This document shows positions 11,957 through 25,112 of a stretch of 64,000 nt of DNA, piece by piece (position 1 is the first letter of the stretch; each line of letters starts with the position of its first letter). Source of the DNA: Geosiphon pyriformis (taxonomy: Eukaryota; Glomeromycota; Glomeromycetes; Archaeosporales; Geosiphonaceae); contig JAAOMT010000057.1 in assembly GCA_016748015.1 (NCBI GenBank), positions 547,536 to 611,535 on the forward strand. Reading direction: 5' to 3'. The position numbers were made by a program, and so were the translations under genes. The notes below the pieces were generated by a model that searched no databases, was not told the DNA's origin, and saw only the letters and a list, made by a program, of their open reading frames with translations.

Positions 11957-13326
11957 ATGTCTGAGAAACAATCTTCCCACGAGGTTCAACAAATTTTCAG
12001 TGTTATTGAAGATATTTCGAACAAAATTGAACGATTTCCCGTAAGTTTTATCTATGAAAAAAATCGAGATGTTAAAGAATTGAGAGCCAAGCATTTACAG
12101 GTAGTCTATTTAGTAGAGTCTCGTAGTTGCTTAAAGAGAAGGTTGTCATAATTTTAAGAAATTAAACGTTTTTGATTTCAAAAAGTATGTGAAACACAGT
12201 GTGACTTCATTGATTTCTTGTGAATCTTATTACGATGGATGTGATTGTACCGACAATTGCGAATCTTCAGAATGTGGGTGCAAATCAACTCATGGTGAAT
12301 ATTTTCATTCTTTTCATCATGCAATTGTAATATTGGATATTTTTGTGACTGATATGAATAAATTATGCCCTAATCCCGAATCTCAAAAATTTCTTTGAGG
12401 CTTCTTTTACGATCCAACAATCCCGGGGCTTCATCCTTCTCTTATCTCGCCAGACACGGGCAAATTCTCACATACAATCTACGAATGCAATTCTTCGTGT
12501 ACATGCACCCCTGGCTGTTTAAATCGTTTGGTTCAACATGGTACCACACTGCCATTGCAAATTTTCAAAACTCATAATAAGGGATGGGGTGTTCGTGCCA
12601 TACCTTTGAATCCAAGTAAAAGTGTTGATAATCGATTTCAAGAAACTATAATAAAGAAAGGACAGTTTGTATGCGAGTACGCAGGAGAAATCATAAAAAC
12701 CGAGCAAGTAAAAAGTCGATGGAAAGTCTATCAGGAAAGGGAAGAGGGGGAAGGAGATGCTGGAAATTACGTCCTTTGTTTGAAGGAGCATATTGGGTCA
12801 GTTGGCAACTTTCACATAAGAGCTGGTTTAAATTCTTTTTGATTTAACAATTGATTTTCAATAAAATATTTTATTTGCTCATAAAAAAGACACGAGCGCA
12901 TTTTACGCACGGTAACAGAAGTCCAAATAAAGTTTTCATATATATATTTTATCTGAAATTAAATGAAGCAAAAATCCCAAAATTTTTAAGAACATTGACC
13001 CAACATTTATTGGTAACGTTGGTCGATACATCAACCATTCCTGTTCACCGAACCTTGCCATTTTTCTAGCACGCGTCAACTCGCTAATTCCTATTGCAGC
13101 ACTATTTGCTGTACGAGATATCTGTGCTGGGGAGGAACTGAGTTTTGATTATGCTGGGAAAATTGGAATACAAGATGGAAATAAACTCGAATATGTGACT
13201 AAAGAGGTTATGGGAGGTTATACGAGTAGAGAAGAGCCAAAACACTTTCAAGGGTTAGAGAAGAAACCTTGCTTGTGCTCTAGTGAGGAATGTCGTGGAA
13301 TCTTGCCTTTTGATGAGTCTTTGTAA
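11957..13326 (+). CDS. SET-domain histone H3K9-type methyltransferase (5 exons)
   Basis: The predicted protein is 335 aa. Exons: 11957-12100, 12186-12294, 12400-12796, 12890-12911 and 12991-13326 (1008 nt). Residues about 60-124 form a Cys-rich pre-SET zinc cluster (GCDCTDNCESSECGC, then CNSSCTCTPGC). The SET domain follows: KGWGVRA, CEYAGEII, NIDPTFIGNVGRYINHSC with the NHSC catalytic and SAM-binding motif at residues 239-242, and ELSFDY. A post-SET CLCSSEECRG is at the end. The pre-SET/SET/post-SET order defines the SUV39/Clr4 class, which methylates H3 lysine 9 in the nucleus using S-adenosylmethionine. No chromodomain is visible in the 48-residue N-terminus. The fourth exon is only 22 nt. 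Its start is the first in-frame ATG of the open exon. Confidence 0.9.
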
Positions 13327-13671
13327 AATAATTTGAAACTCATAAAAAGGTATGAATAAAATTTATAGTTTTTGACACTAAATAGTGAGAATTCCATAAA
13401 ATATGTAGCATCACTTATTCATGGTTCACCAAAGATCGAAGACGCGACTCAAGCAAGCGATCATAAATTGCCATGTTGGAAAATCTATCTTCTATCTATC
13501 TATACAGGATCTAATCATCTGCGTAACGTAACGCTAATGTGATTTCTAAATTTGGTTAATGAAGCGCGTTCGTATCGTGAAGCTATGGTACAAGAAATAC
13601 AAAAAAATAATGCAAAAATTGTTCTCCCTTCTTCCCTTTTCACCGTTATACTCCTCTCCCATCTATGAAAT
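13327..13671. other. Convergent intergenic spacer
   Basis: Shared 3' region of the SET and homeodomain genes. It contains a short TCTA run near 13487-13502 and nothing else I can identify. Confidence 0.5.
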
Positions 13672-14747
13672 TTAACTCAATAAGTTTGAGATCATCATAT
13701 GACCTCTACGTTCCGGCCCTTCATCTTCCGAGTTGCCCCCTTTTTCTGATAGCGCCTCATTTGATGAATCTGTTATTGGCGGTGAAGGAATGGCCTGGCG
13801 AAAATTCTGAGGAAAAACCGAGTAACTTTCAGTTAGTGGAACTTGTGTAAATGGTTTTAACACACAATGTGTCGTGAGTGTGGGTTTTGTATTGGTGAGA
13901 AGTGATACTGGTTGGGAAAGGAGGAATTGGGGTGAAGCTCGACTATTTGCTTTTCCAGCATTTTTATCAAAAGTGCTATGTTGAATAACGCCCTCGTTAT
14001 CGACCATCATATTATTGGGGGGTTTCAGAATCCCTTTTGGAATCACATGTTTGAGTGGTGGAAGCCGCGTACTTCCAACTGCTAAAGCCTTTCTATCACT
14101 CTGATTCGTGTCAGTTCTGAGAGGCGGAAGAATAAGTAAAGAGTTTGGTTGATATGATTGATAGGAGCGTTGGGATTGCAAGCTTATTCGCCTTTGCAAG
14201 ATGGGAGAGCCACAGGGAGTCGAGTTAGTTATCACTGCACCTTCTTTCAGTGTTAACGGAGATCGTTGTATTGATGTTCGGTTTGGGTCAGTTAAGGATT
14301 GACCAGAGGATACTTGCGGCTCCCGTAATGTAAGATGAGTATGCCATAAGTTTGTAATTCTTCCAATTCCGATTGATGAACTGTTGAATTGATCTGACCG
14401 ATTTGACGAAGAAGAAATGCGACCCCCACTTGGTTCAACAAAACCATAAGTTGCTCTCTCTTGGCGAGTCCGTTCTTCTTGCTTACGTTTCGCACGTCGA
14501 TTTTGGAACCTTTGAACATTTTCGCAAATTTTTACTTAATATAATTGTTCTGATTATATGTACTTTCTTGTCAATAAGTCTCAGAAAAAATTCAGAATTA
14601 CCAAATATGTACGCTTTTACTTGGCATCCTCAAAACTTCAGCGATACGCTCACGAGTAGCGGCATCAGGAAAATCATCGTGTTCGAAAAAAGACTCGAGA
14701 TATTGAACTTGAGTGGGAGTTGTACGATGCCGTTGTTGATTACTCAT
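13672..14747 (-). CDS. Homeodomain transcription factor (2 exons)
   Basis: The predicted protein is 329 aa. Exon 1 is 14747-14621 and exon 2 is 14534-13672 (990 nt); the GT-AG intron splits the homeodomain before helix 3. Residues 5-60 are a non-TALE homeodomain: helix 1 TPTQVQYLESFFEH, helix 2 AATRERIAEVLRM, recognition helix ENVQRFQNRRAKRK. The normally invariant Trp before FQNRR is replaced: the sequence reads VQRFQNRR instead of V-WFQNRR, with one residue apparently fewer. After the domain comes a basic KQEERTRQER stretch and a Ser/Pro/Thr-rich tail without other domains, as expected of a fungal transcriptional regulator. Role and targets are unknown. It is convergent with the SET gene and divergent from Trm8. 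Confidence 0.85.
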
Positions 14748-15567
14748 TTTTCACTAAGAAGAATAGAAAAGGTTTAGACGGTTCCGTTTTACTATTATTA
14801 TTATTATTATAGATATATATCTATAATTAAAGAAAAATAAAAAGAAGGTGAGGGTTCGTGCGGACAAAAGTTGATGATTTGCCGAAAAAAAAGACGCTTT
14901 TTAGGCGCGACGAATAGTAAAGGGATTACGTGGGTTTTTATCAGTTTTCTCGTGTCATTATTAATTTACGTAATCTTTGGGTAATATGATCAATCACGAA
15001 TCCATCTACTAAATCCAAAATATATCGATTTTGTTGTTAGCAGATTACCAAGTAAAAAATTGAATATTTTGACGCCCAATATATTCTCGATTTGTTGGGC
15101 TAATTGACAATGTGTTTAATCTATAGAGCTATTTCTTTTGATAAAATTTGTTCTTTTTCTCCACAGATTAACTTTTCTCGGGACTTTTTATTTGACATGC
15201 CCAATTTACGTCAAAACTCTAATCAGATCATGGATCAAATTGGAAATTAATGGAATGATTAACAGAAAATTCTCGATATTCACATATTTTAATTAACTTG
15301 ATGCAGATTTTCCCAATATGATCAAAGGTTTAATTTTCGCTTTTAGAATAAATCAAATTAAGTATTACCCTAATTGGGCTGAAACACGCCCAAAAAAGGT
15401 TAGCTGCTTCAATTACTCTTACACATGACACAATCAAGATTTTTTCAATCAAGTGACCTTTGATAAACGGGTGTACTTTCACAGATCAATAGAAGTTATT
15501 AATCCAAAGTGAGAATTATATTTAGCTTTGATCATCCGGGACTTTCCTTGGATCCTCTTTCTTTGCC
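14748..15567. promoter_or_regulatory. Divergent promoter region, homeodomain gene / Trm8
   Basis: An 820-bp non-coding stretch between two divergent starts. It has a TTA/TAT microsatellite at about 14791-14815 and several AT-rich blocks. I see no coding ORF and cannot place individual elements. Confidence 0.5.
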
Positions 15568-16930
<1,363 letters not shown>

Positions 16931-17295
16931 TGTAAAGATAATTGATAAAACACAGATAGAAAAGAATTTGAAAATCATTCTTTAATAAAGGTCAGATCCA
17001 GAGTCTTGATGAATCCCCTTAGGAGGTGTTGGATTCAATTGGAGGTTTTCAATTTTCAAATCAGAGATCGCTTTGAATTTCTACCCATGCATTTGCTAAA
17101 TTTGGGTACAATACCTGATAAGCTAAACGCGATCTATTACCTGTTAACATCTGATCAACAACATTTGTGATGGCCTATCATCGTGGGAATTTTGAAAGTT
17201 TGCAACCACTTCTATAATGTAGGGAGTTAAATCGATTAATGATCGACCATTCATAATATGTTCTTGAATTTGTTTACTCTAAATTTTGTTTCATC
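16931..17295. other. Intergenic spacer between Trm8 and the deubiquitinase
   Basis: 365 bp between two plus-strand genes. It would contain the Trm8 3' UTR and the deubiquitinase promoter. No ORF or RNA gene recognised. Confidence 0.5.
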
Positions 17296-20200
17296 ATGTC
17301 TCACTCTAATATGGGTTTGCAAGTTGGCGAAGATAAATTGAAACAGCTTCTTGAAATGGTACTTGCAAAACTCGCTTTTCGGTTTAGCGTTGTCCGAGAA
17401 TTAGATACGCACCTACAAAGCGCTAATTTAGTAGCGCTTTTCTTTGCTTTCAAGGGTATTGCGGAAGAACAGGCTGTGAATGCACTTCGGGTAATTTTAA
17501 ACAGATAAAAAGTCGGGATCCCTTAATTGTGGACGATTTTAGAGTTGCACGCTTTTGAGTTTCTTGGAGGCTGCCAGTACTTGACGCGTCTTCCATTCCA
17601 TGTAGCAATTTGATAATGATATAGACCGTGCAATTGATTATATTTTCTCACCCACTAATGTGGATGATCGGGTATTATTTTTCTTTTGGCTTAATTTCCT
17701 CTCAACGTGAGTCGTGGGATCGCTTTTCTGATGAATGAGTTTATTAGCTTGCTTTAAACAAAGTCGACGCTCCAGATCCAATGAATACTGATTACCCAGG
17801 TTGGCAGACTTCCACGCCTCGGTCAGAGAGTAAGTTAGCTTCCTTTTATGTGCAATACTCCTATGGAATTTTGCTTATTAAATCTAGAACAGTGATTCTG
17901 TACAAAGCACAATTCAACATTCCCGATGGTGCACCCAATAATCATTCTACCATAGACTTGACTCAAGATAATTCCGGTAAGTGTCGCGTACACAGGTGTC
18001 TACTTCGCTTTGGACATAATTACATGATATTCGATTTTCGTCCATTTCCTTTTTATAATATGAATGCCTAGAGGCGTCAATTAAGGATCAACAGGACGTC
18101 CAAATGCAACAAAGTCTCCTAAAAAGGTTGGTTGATACGACCTCACATTCAACCACTACCCAGGACGAAGGTTGGGGAGAGATTCCTCTTACTGTGGCAA
18201 AGGCTGCTCAATTGGTATTTTAGCAAATATTTTTTCCAAGCTTTTAAATAAAATTTGCTTCTTTAATTTTTGCTCTTTCGGCTATTTACGCTTGATGATT
18301 GCTTTAGGAAGACGTGGATGTAAGTTATAAAAGCAGTACACAACAAAACCTTCCCTGGCCCATGATCTCGCGGTATCGGACTGACCCAGAGAATCCTTTG
18401 CATCGCACAAGGCTTCAATACACGTTTGTTTAAATCTACTTTATTAAAATTTTTCAGCATATCTCCGAAATATTATGCAAAAGGTCCCCATATTTTATGT
18501 CTAAATTACTATAATTATCAGGCCAGTTGGACTGAGAACACCTAGAGAACATCAATTCGCAACGTGTTTTATACAAGCTTTTTTTCATATACCGCTATTT
18601 CGTGCATCTGTACTGTCATGTCGACCAACCCGGGAAAATTGGGGCAACGTAGAGGGGTATTGGAAAGGAACTGCCTGCGGCCTCTCAAACGAAAGTGATA
18701 ATTTCAGCCAAACCTTTTCGCAATATGGGTTTCGACAGTCTAGTTATACTCGTATGTAATTCATGAGTCTCATTTTAATTTTAGTGATTAACTTTGTAAT
18801 TCCTCTTGAAACGATAGTTGTGCATGAGATGCAAAAACTTTTTGCGTTTCTCTTACTGAGTGACAGAAGCTATGGTGATGCCAGCTATGTTATCGATGCT
18901 GTAAACCCTCAAGTGAAAAGTACTGGTTGGCATGCTACATGGTTAGATTTTGTTGGAGGTTTGTTCCAGTAGCTTTAGGTTTATCTCTATCAGTGAAATT
19001 CTTTGATAACAAATGAACTCAAACTCTTTATTAGAGTTTTGTAAGACCTTAGCTGGCAAATTGATACAAGCTATAAATTACAGCGATCTAGATCATGAGA
19101 CCAGCAAGATTCGTCCTGAATTAATAGGTTATATTCTTTCATTTGAAGAGTAAGTCAACCTTGAAATCTGAAATTTAAAATTTTAGTTGGTGAATACATT
19201 TTTCGATGTTGAAAATCTTTGTAATCATTTTATTGTAGCATATTCACCTCCTACGTCAGGGTCCCTCCTTTTTACGACAGTTATTATCCTTCCCCAAAAC
19301 TGGAACGTGTCATAATATCCTTTGAATTTATTTTTCAATATTATCGTGATCTCATTCCTCGCAATAAATTATACCTTGACTTTTATTTTAATGGACGAAA
19401 CAACTTGGAAATTTCATCTCACAACAATCTTTATGAAGCTTTAGATGAAATTTTGAACAAACCCACCGAAAAATATTTTTTTTCCGATCTTGCTAAACTC
19501 TTAATCTTGCGGGTGATTCCCAAGGACTTGTCTGATAATATAGGTTATCCTTATTCAGATAAGTCTTTCAAGCTTGACAAAGAAATCTATGTAGATCGAT
19601 ACTTGGAAAAAAACCGGGACCAAGTGATTGATTGTTGCCGAATGATAGAAGAATTAACGGGAAAAATTACAACAGCTAAGCAGGCGATTGAGAGCATAAC
19701 ACAATTTGAGGTGAGTTATTGAATAATTATTGTTCTTGATTCGAGTTCTTAATACTCTTGTGATAAGTTTTGATTAAACTACGAAAAGGGGAATTCTAAT
19801 GGTCCGGAACTCCTGCAAAGTTGCATCGAATATTATCAAAAGAAGCTTGAGGCTATTGATCCAAACGACACTCAAAGTATTGAGCAAATTAACAGGACTA
19901 TCAACTTTTTAAAAACAAACAAGGAGCAGGCTGAAGCCAAGCTTAATGGTATTACTGATATCGGAAATTTACTTGCTTCAACATTTACTAAAAGAAATAT
20001 ATTTATCATTCAGAATATTTGGCTGAAATTGAGGATTCTCAGAATCGCCTGGCTACGATTTATGATATACCAGAATTACAGCAAACTCTTTACCGCCTTC
20101 GCGCTGTATTAATATACGATGGAGAAATTGGCGAAGGTCATTATTGGGCCTACGTGTGGGTTACAGGTGGGGAAACGGAGGAAGAGCCTGAAAATGGCTG

Positions 20201-21797
20201 GTGGAAGTTCTGTGATACGACGGTGACTAAGGTAGTAAAAGAAAAGTAATCAAAAAAGTCAAAATATTTTCATTTTTTATAAGTGCTGCTTGCAATAGGT
20301 GACTGAGGAGGAAGTCTTCAGAGATGATGTTGGAACGAATATTAACGCTAGCATCTTCGCGCTCCTTTATGTAAATGCCGAATATGATTTAGCAATACCC
20401 ACCAAATCTCTTATTCCGTCTTCGTTAAGGGTACGTTTGCCTTATTGTTGGTTTAGACAAACTTCCCATACTCATTTAATCTTATATCTGGGTAATTATA
20501 GGAATTCGTTGAGGCAGATAATGCTGCCCTTCAACAAGAATACCAGGATTACAAAGAAAAACTGCGTGAAGCACCCCCCGAGTACTCTGCTATTGATCGA
20601 CCTCTTAAAACCGATAACGAATATGCTTGGGATTTTGATTCTAACATGCGTCAAGATTCTTCCTATTCTATGGACAACAACCGCAAGCTTGATTTAATTC
20701 AAGAGCAAGTAAAAAATATGCGCAATATCAATCCCATGATTTTGGAGAGGTGACTGTTTATTTGACGCTTTTACATTTTGGGATTCCTTATTAAAAGACA
20801 ATTCTTATCAGGTTTGAGATATTTTGCGCAAAGATCCAAAGGGATGACATAGTCCAATCCTTAATAATGAACTATCTCGACCCCAACCGAACTGTAAGTT
20901 TTAGTTACTAAATTTTAGGAAAATGCCATTTTAAAACAATTTGCAAAATATTTGCTTTGTGTTCATGAAAATATAGGTCAATGAACCCTCATGGGATTCT
21001 CCGCTCCCCTTGGATTCCAGATATAAGGAGGATCCCAAATTCCAAAGCATAATAATGGCTTTTGAACAATACGCTAATATCACTCAATGGCTTATCAAGA
21101 GCTTGGAAGAAATGAATAAAGATCAATACAGGATGGCTTTTGATTTCTTTCTAGAGACATTGAAATTGGAAAATCTTTGGCTTAGAAACATTCAATCCCC
21201 AGATGAACAAGGGAAGATCCAAGTGAATGACGTTGAAAGCATCAAACGTGCTCATTACATTATTGAGTACGCAAAAATATGTTTGAAGGGGAGTTGTTTT
21301 CGCTCACTTGAGGATTTAGGATTCAAAAACTTATATGTTGTATATATTTTTTAACAATTTCGTTTTATATTCTTTCGAAAATTTAGGTTTTGCATCAACG
21401 AGCCCTTGAGAAGGCAAACGCTGAAGCTAGTCTGAGTGATGCAATCAAAGATGCACTTGTAGTTTTGTGGAATCTTATCAGATTGGTTGGTCCAGAAGAC
21501 GTGAAGAGCGATCACCTATATACAGCTATCAGTGATGAATGGCTCAATTTCGCAGAAGAGAGAGATCGGGCCGCACCAGGAGATACCCAAGAAGATATTC
21601 GACAATTAATTGATAAGTTTATTGACCCTGAAACTTTGGTTATCCAATCATCCTTGCTCAATGATGAACAAATCGCACTTTCCCCGGTGCTAGAGGATGA
21701 TAACATCCCATTGCATAAGCGATATGAGGAAGCGCTAAGAAACTGTCAACGATCTTTTGGGAATGAATTATATAATGGAGATACTTTTTTGGATTAA
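17296..21797 (+). CDS. USP25/28-like ubiquitin carboxyl-terminal hydrolase (18 exons)
   Basis: The predicted protein is 1048 aa. Exons: 17296-17358, 17455-17490, 17606-17671, 17748-17829, 17908-17976, 18072-18214, 18308-18423, 18522-18751, 18818-18958, 19035-19149, 19239-19710, 19789-19948, 20014-20231, 20299-20430, 20502-20749, 20812-20893, 20977-21339 and 21387-21797 (3147 nt, open throughout). Residues about 13-50 form a UBA domain (LLEMGIAEEQAVNALR...DIDRAIDYIF). A SUMO-interacting-like TIDLT is at 97-101, then the USP domain: candidate Cys207 (FATCFIQAFF), a long coiled-coil insertion around 440-560, His607 in GHYWAYV and Asp632 in FCDTTVT. A helical C-terminal region follows, as in USP25/28. 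Oddities: the Asn five residues before Cys in canonical USPs is His here, and the usual QQD-EF box reads THATWLDF-like. Activity is therefore likely but not certain. It would remove ubiquitin from protein conjugates. Confidence 0.85.
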
Positions 21798-22135
21798 GCA
21801 AGTCATTTTTTAGGTAATGTGTGTCTTGAATGTTTTTTCCTATGAGGGCGTCGATCCTAATTCTAGCTATTGGGGAGTAGAGATATTTATATTCTTTTCA
21901 ATTCACAAAGAGAACAATAGATCAGACCGTGAATATATGGCGGTATTAAAAACCAATGGGTGTTGAGAATTGAAACACGACTAAGATCAAGTCTTATTTT
22001 AGTAAATCACTGATAAAATGTCATTCTCCCGGAATTTAGATAAAATTATCTGCATGCATTGGATTTATTTTGATGAATTTTGAGGCATGCCTCAAAGGAT
22101 TTTTTGAACAATATTTATTAGGTTCGTGCGTGTTA
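21798..22135. other. Convergent intergenic spacer
   Basis: 338 bp between the stop codons of the deubiquitinase (+) and the membrane-protein gene (-). Nothing recognisable beyond presumed 3' UTRs. Confidence 0.5.
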
Positions 22136-23218
22136 TCAGATACCACTTGTCCCGTCTGTACTTGATCCAATGTCAGCGGAATTCGCAGCAGCGTATAGCT
22201 CATTTTCCGCGACAACTGACTCACTTTCTTTGATTCTCGTTAGATTTTCGACATACAGTTCTGCATCCTTCGTCAAAGCATCTACATTCAATTTGGCCAA
22301 AGCAGTAGCTTTGGCTTTTTTATATTCTGGATCAGCGTATATTACCCCTTCTTCAACCTCAACGCGTTTGTAATATTCAACAAAAGCTTTTCTTAATGCG
22401 GAATCACGCAACACCGCAGTCCGTTGTAATGAAGCTCCTTTTAATCTCCCTAAAATATATTCCTGTCGTCTAGTAATATCATTCAGTATCTCGGCTTCGG
22501 TCCGCATGTCTTTTTTGTTCATGTACAAAACAATACTGGTGCAAATAATGAAAGCAAGCCGACGATAGAAATCAGCGGTTGTGAAGTGATGTTCTTCAGC
22601 GGCTGTTGATATCAACAAGCTTATATCCAACGTGGTAAATGTGTAAATGTCAAATGCCGCGCAAACAACTAGAAAAACAACACAATAGATACGCCAATCT
22701 TGTTTCCGCTTGAGCATTGTAGCCAAGCCTATTATCGTGATCATTGTTACGTAGGATGCTGCGAGTCCTGGAAGAATAAAGTACAAGTAGTCGGTTGCTT
22801 CACGACAGTAATTGCATTCTATTAATGCTTTTTGTCCGTATGTGACATAGAAATATTTATTTTCAAAAGAGCCTAATTTTTTGATAAGGGTGTCAAGTTC
22901 CGGTGGTGATAAAGCCAACGAGGTTTTTTGTTCAGTTAAAAGGGCTTTCAAGTGACTAGCGGGAGTCAGTATCGACACGTTGAGCTTCTGAAAAATGTTG
23001 AAGGGTAGAGCGAAGAAAGCACGATGAAAATGATAAATGATAGTGGAAATTAAAAGAGTGGAAACGCCAAGTTCTGCTTTGGTGAAAGGACGAGAGGGCT
23101 GCTTCGTATCAAGATGTTGACTAGGGTTTGCTCGACGACGAAGCCATTCTGAAACTTTTTGTAGGAGGAAAGGAAGCGAGAGATAGATTAGAAGTTGCAA
23201 CAAGTCTCGATTAATCAT
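22136..23218 (-). CDS. Polytopic membrane protein of unknown function (intronless)
   Basis: A single uninterrupted 360-codon ORF, the only long intronless gene in the island. Several hydrophobic segments are evident: residues 7-20 (LLIYLSLPFLL), about 48-75, 145-167 (LYFILPGLAASYVTMITIIGLA), 175-205 and 220-238 (LAFIICTSIVLYM). A CxxC (CNYC, about 136-139) sits just before the third. The last 120 residues are hydrophilic, charged and probably helical. I do not recognise the family. A membrane of the secretory pathway or mitochondrion is plausible; the sequence does not decide. The start ATG at 23218 is the first in frame. Confidence 0.75.
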   Translation of the reverse strand: MINRDLLQLLIYLSLPFLLQKVSEWLRRRANPSQHLDTKQPSRPFTKAELGVSTLLISTIIYHFHRAFFALPFNIFQKLNVSILTPASHLKALLTEQKTSLALSPPELDTLIKKLGSFENKYFYVTYGQKALIECNYCREATDYLYFILPGLAASYVTMITIIGLATMLKRKQDWRIYCVVFLVVCAAFDIYTFTTLDISLLISTAAEEHHFTTADFYRRLAFIICTSIVLYMNKKDMRTEAEILNDITRRQEYILGRLKGASLQRTAVLRDSALRKAFVEYYKRVEVEEGVIYADPEYKKAKATALAKLNVDALTKDAELYVENLTRIKESESVVAENELYAAANSADIGSSTDGTSGI

Positions 23219-23581
23219 GGTAAGCTTTTTTTTTGAAAGACTTGAGTGAATGCTTTGCAGAGACTTAAAGAGAGAAGATAAATGTGAGTAACAAGGAAAA
23301 AGTTTTAGGGGATCGTGTCACAGTTATATTATCTTTAATTGCATTTATCTCGATTTGGATGTTGACATGTTTTTACTGGAAAAACTAGTACAATTATTTC
23401 TGTTCAAAAAGTCCGATGAAAATTACTTGTCTTTTTAACTTGACAGTTTTATTTCCAAAGTCCAGTCCGAAAGCGATGAATTTTATTTAAATTCTTCTCA
23501 AAAAAATGTCTTAAATTCAGCATTATCTGTGAAAGTCTTTAGGTAGAAATTAAAGAAACAGCAGGTAGTAAAAGTGAATAT
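23219..23581. promoter_or_regulatory. Spacer upstream of the membrane-protein gene
   Basis: 363 bp between the membrane-protein start and the stop of the upstream minus-strand gene. It should contain that promoter; no specific element recognised. Confidence 0.45.
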
Positions 23582-24715
23582 TTAATTCTTTGACCCATCA
23601 AATTTTCTTTCAATATTGCCCCAATAATATTCTCGGAGAAACCAAGAAATGCTATCTGCCAAATCCGTGATAAACTTGTCTGAAGCACCTTTTCCTATAC
23701 GTAATATGCTTGGAAGTTCTAATTGTATCGCGTCAATTTTGCCTCCATTCGATGAACCATAGTTGCGGACAGAATAACCCCCACTTAAATAAAGTTCTTG
23801 GGCGGTGGGAAAATGATGTGCTTGAGAAGGCACAGCGTCATAGCCAAACATTTGTAAACGACCGCCCAATGAAAGGATGTCAGCTCGAAGTAGAGAAGTG
23901 AAGGTAATTTTAGCTTCAGCCATTCGGTGAAAGAGCGCTCTTATACTGGACATCTGGTGAATTGTGGTGTTTGTGTTTAGCGTATGAACCGGAAGCGCTA
24001 ATATTTTTGCTGATAGAAGGTATCCTACTTCAATATAATTCTTTTGATGTGCATGGCCTATTCAAAGGTTTTATTAATTCATTTTAGAGCAGTTACAATT
24101 TTTAAAAATTGAGGTTTTAGTAACTGAATTTATACCGTGTAAATCAATCACCAATCCTCTACCGAATCGACCCTCAACCTCTTTAACAGCAGTTTTCATA
24201 AACTCATGATAATCCCTCCAAGCAATTTGAGAATCCGAGGGTGACGACTTTGAAGTTCTATTGCTATCGGTACCTTGCTCAAAAGGTCTATTCACATCAA
24301 CCTTTCTCCGATGCAAATGATTAACAACCATATAAACTGGTCGACCAAATTCATACAACATTCTTTCTGCAATTGCACAACCTATCTCTTGGGTGTTATT
24401 ATCATTGAATATATTGACACTAGAATCAATTTTCTCGCGATTTGGGATGTGTTCTGGAAGTTTGTGACCTCCATGTGGAATACTGATTATCAGCGGTATG
24501 TGGCCTCGGGTAAATTCTGTGTAGTTTTTGTGGCCAAAAACGCTAGTTGAAGAATTACAGGTCGAGGAAAATTTTTCAAATACGACCTGACTACCACTTT
24601 CTGTTTCCTCGGGAATCATGTACAAGAGAATTATGACCGTCACTATAATAATTGCTAATAAAAATCTTGACCGAAGAGTTGGCTCTTCTTGGCCAATTGT
24701 GACATATTTAGTCAT
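23582..24715 (-). CDS. N-formylglutamate amidohydrolase-like protein with signal anchor (2 exons)
   Basis: The predicted protein is 351 aa. Exon 1 is 24715-24136 and exon 2 is 24057-23582 (1056 nt); the GT-AG intron falls inside DLHG|HAH. Residues 18-34 are a single hydrophobic segment (FLLAIIIVTVIILLYMI) after a short N-terminus, so a type II membrane or secreted topology is likely, with Asn-X-Ser/Thr sites (NSST, NYTE) in the exposed part. Family motifs: SIPHGG (78-83), RRKVDVNRP (136-144) and DLHGHAHQ (191 onward), the metal-binding and catalytic signature of FGase-type zinc amidohydrolases. The bacterial enzymes cleave N-formylglutamate in histidine breakdown; the substrate of this secretory-pathway form is unknown and the enzyme name should be read as a fold assignment. 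Confidence 0.82.
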
Positions 24716-25112
24716 ATTATTTGAAATTTTAAGTATAGAAATTTTTTAATTCTTTTATAATGGAAAAATTTTCTCAAGAATCCTACTCTGAATGAGAAGC
24801 TGAATGGGAAAAGTCGATGTTTATATATACTTTGTTTCATTTATAATAATAAATGGTGTGAGAAAACTTTTTCGTGTTAAATTTTTAAGCCATGATTATA
24901 TAAACGCACGCGCGCAAAATCACCGTGGGAATCACCTGATTTAACAAGGAAATTTTTTTACCACGTTTGCTGATGCATAATCTAACACTCAATATCTTGA
25001 TTCTCACGCAGATGCTCCTTTATTAATAATTTGATCAAGAATCTCACGAATGGATTGTAATCAATAATAGGCAATACTAAGCAACGCCTATTATCTCCTG
25101 CACGACCAAGGC
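24716..25112. promoter_or_regulatory. Spacer: amidohydrolase promoter and Fanzor 3' flank
   Basis: 397 bp. The part next to 24715 must hold the amidohydrolase promoter; ATATATA at about 24823-24829 is a candidate TATA-like element. The part near 25000-25112 is the 3' flank of the Fanzor relic, where the guide RNA of an intact element would be encoded. I cannot identify such an RNA. Confidence 0.4.

Noticed and set aside
11957-14747. SET plus homeodomain genes as part of a mating-type (HD) locus
   Set aside because: HD mating loci carry two divergent homeodomain genes (HD1 and HD2). Only one homeodomain gene is here and its neighbour is a SET protein, so no mating-type call is supported.
24275-24550. 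91-codon plus-strand ORF as a gene
   Set aside because: It lies antisense to exon 1 of the amidohydrolase gene and has no recognisable features.
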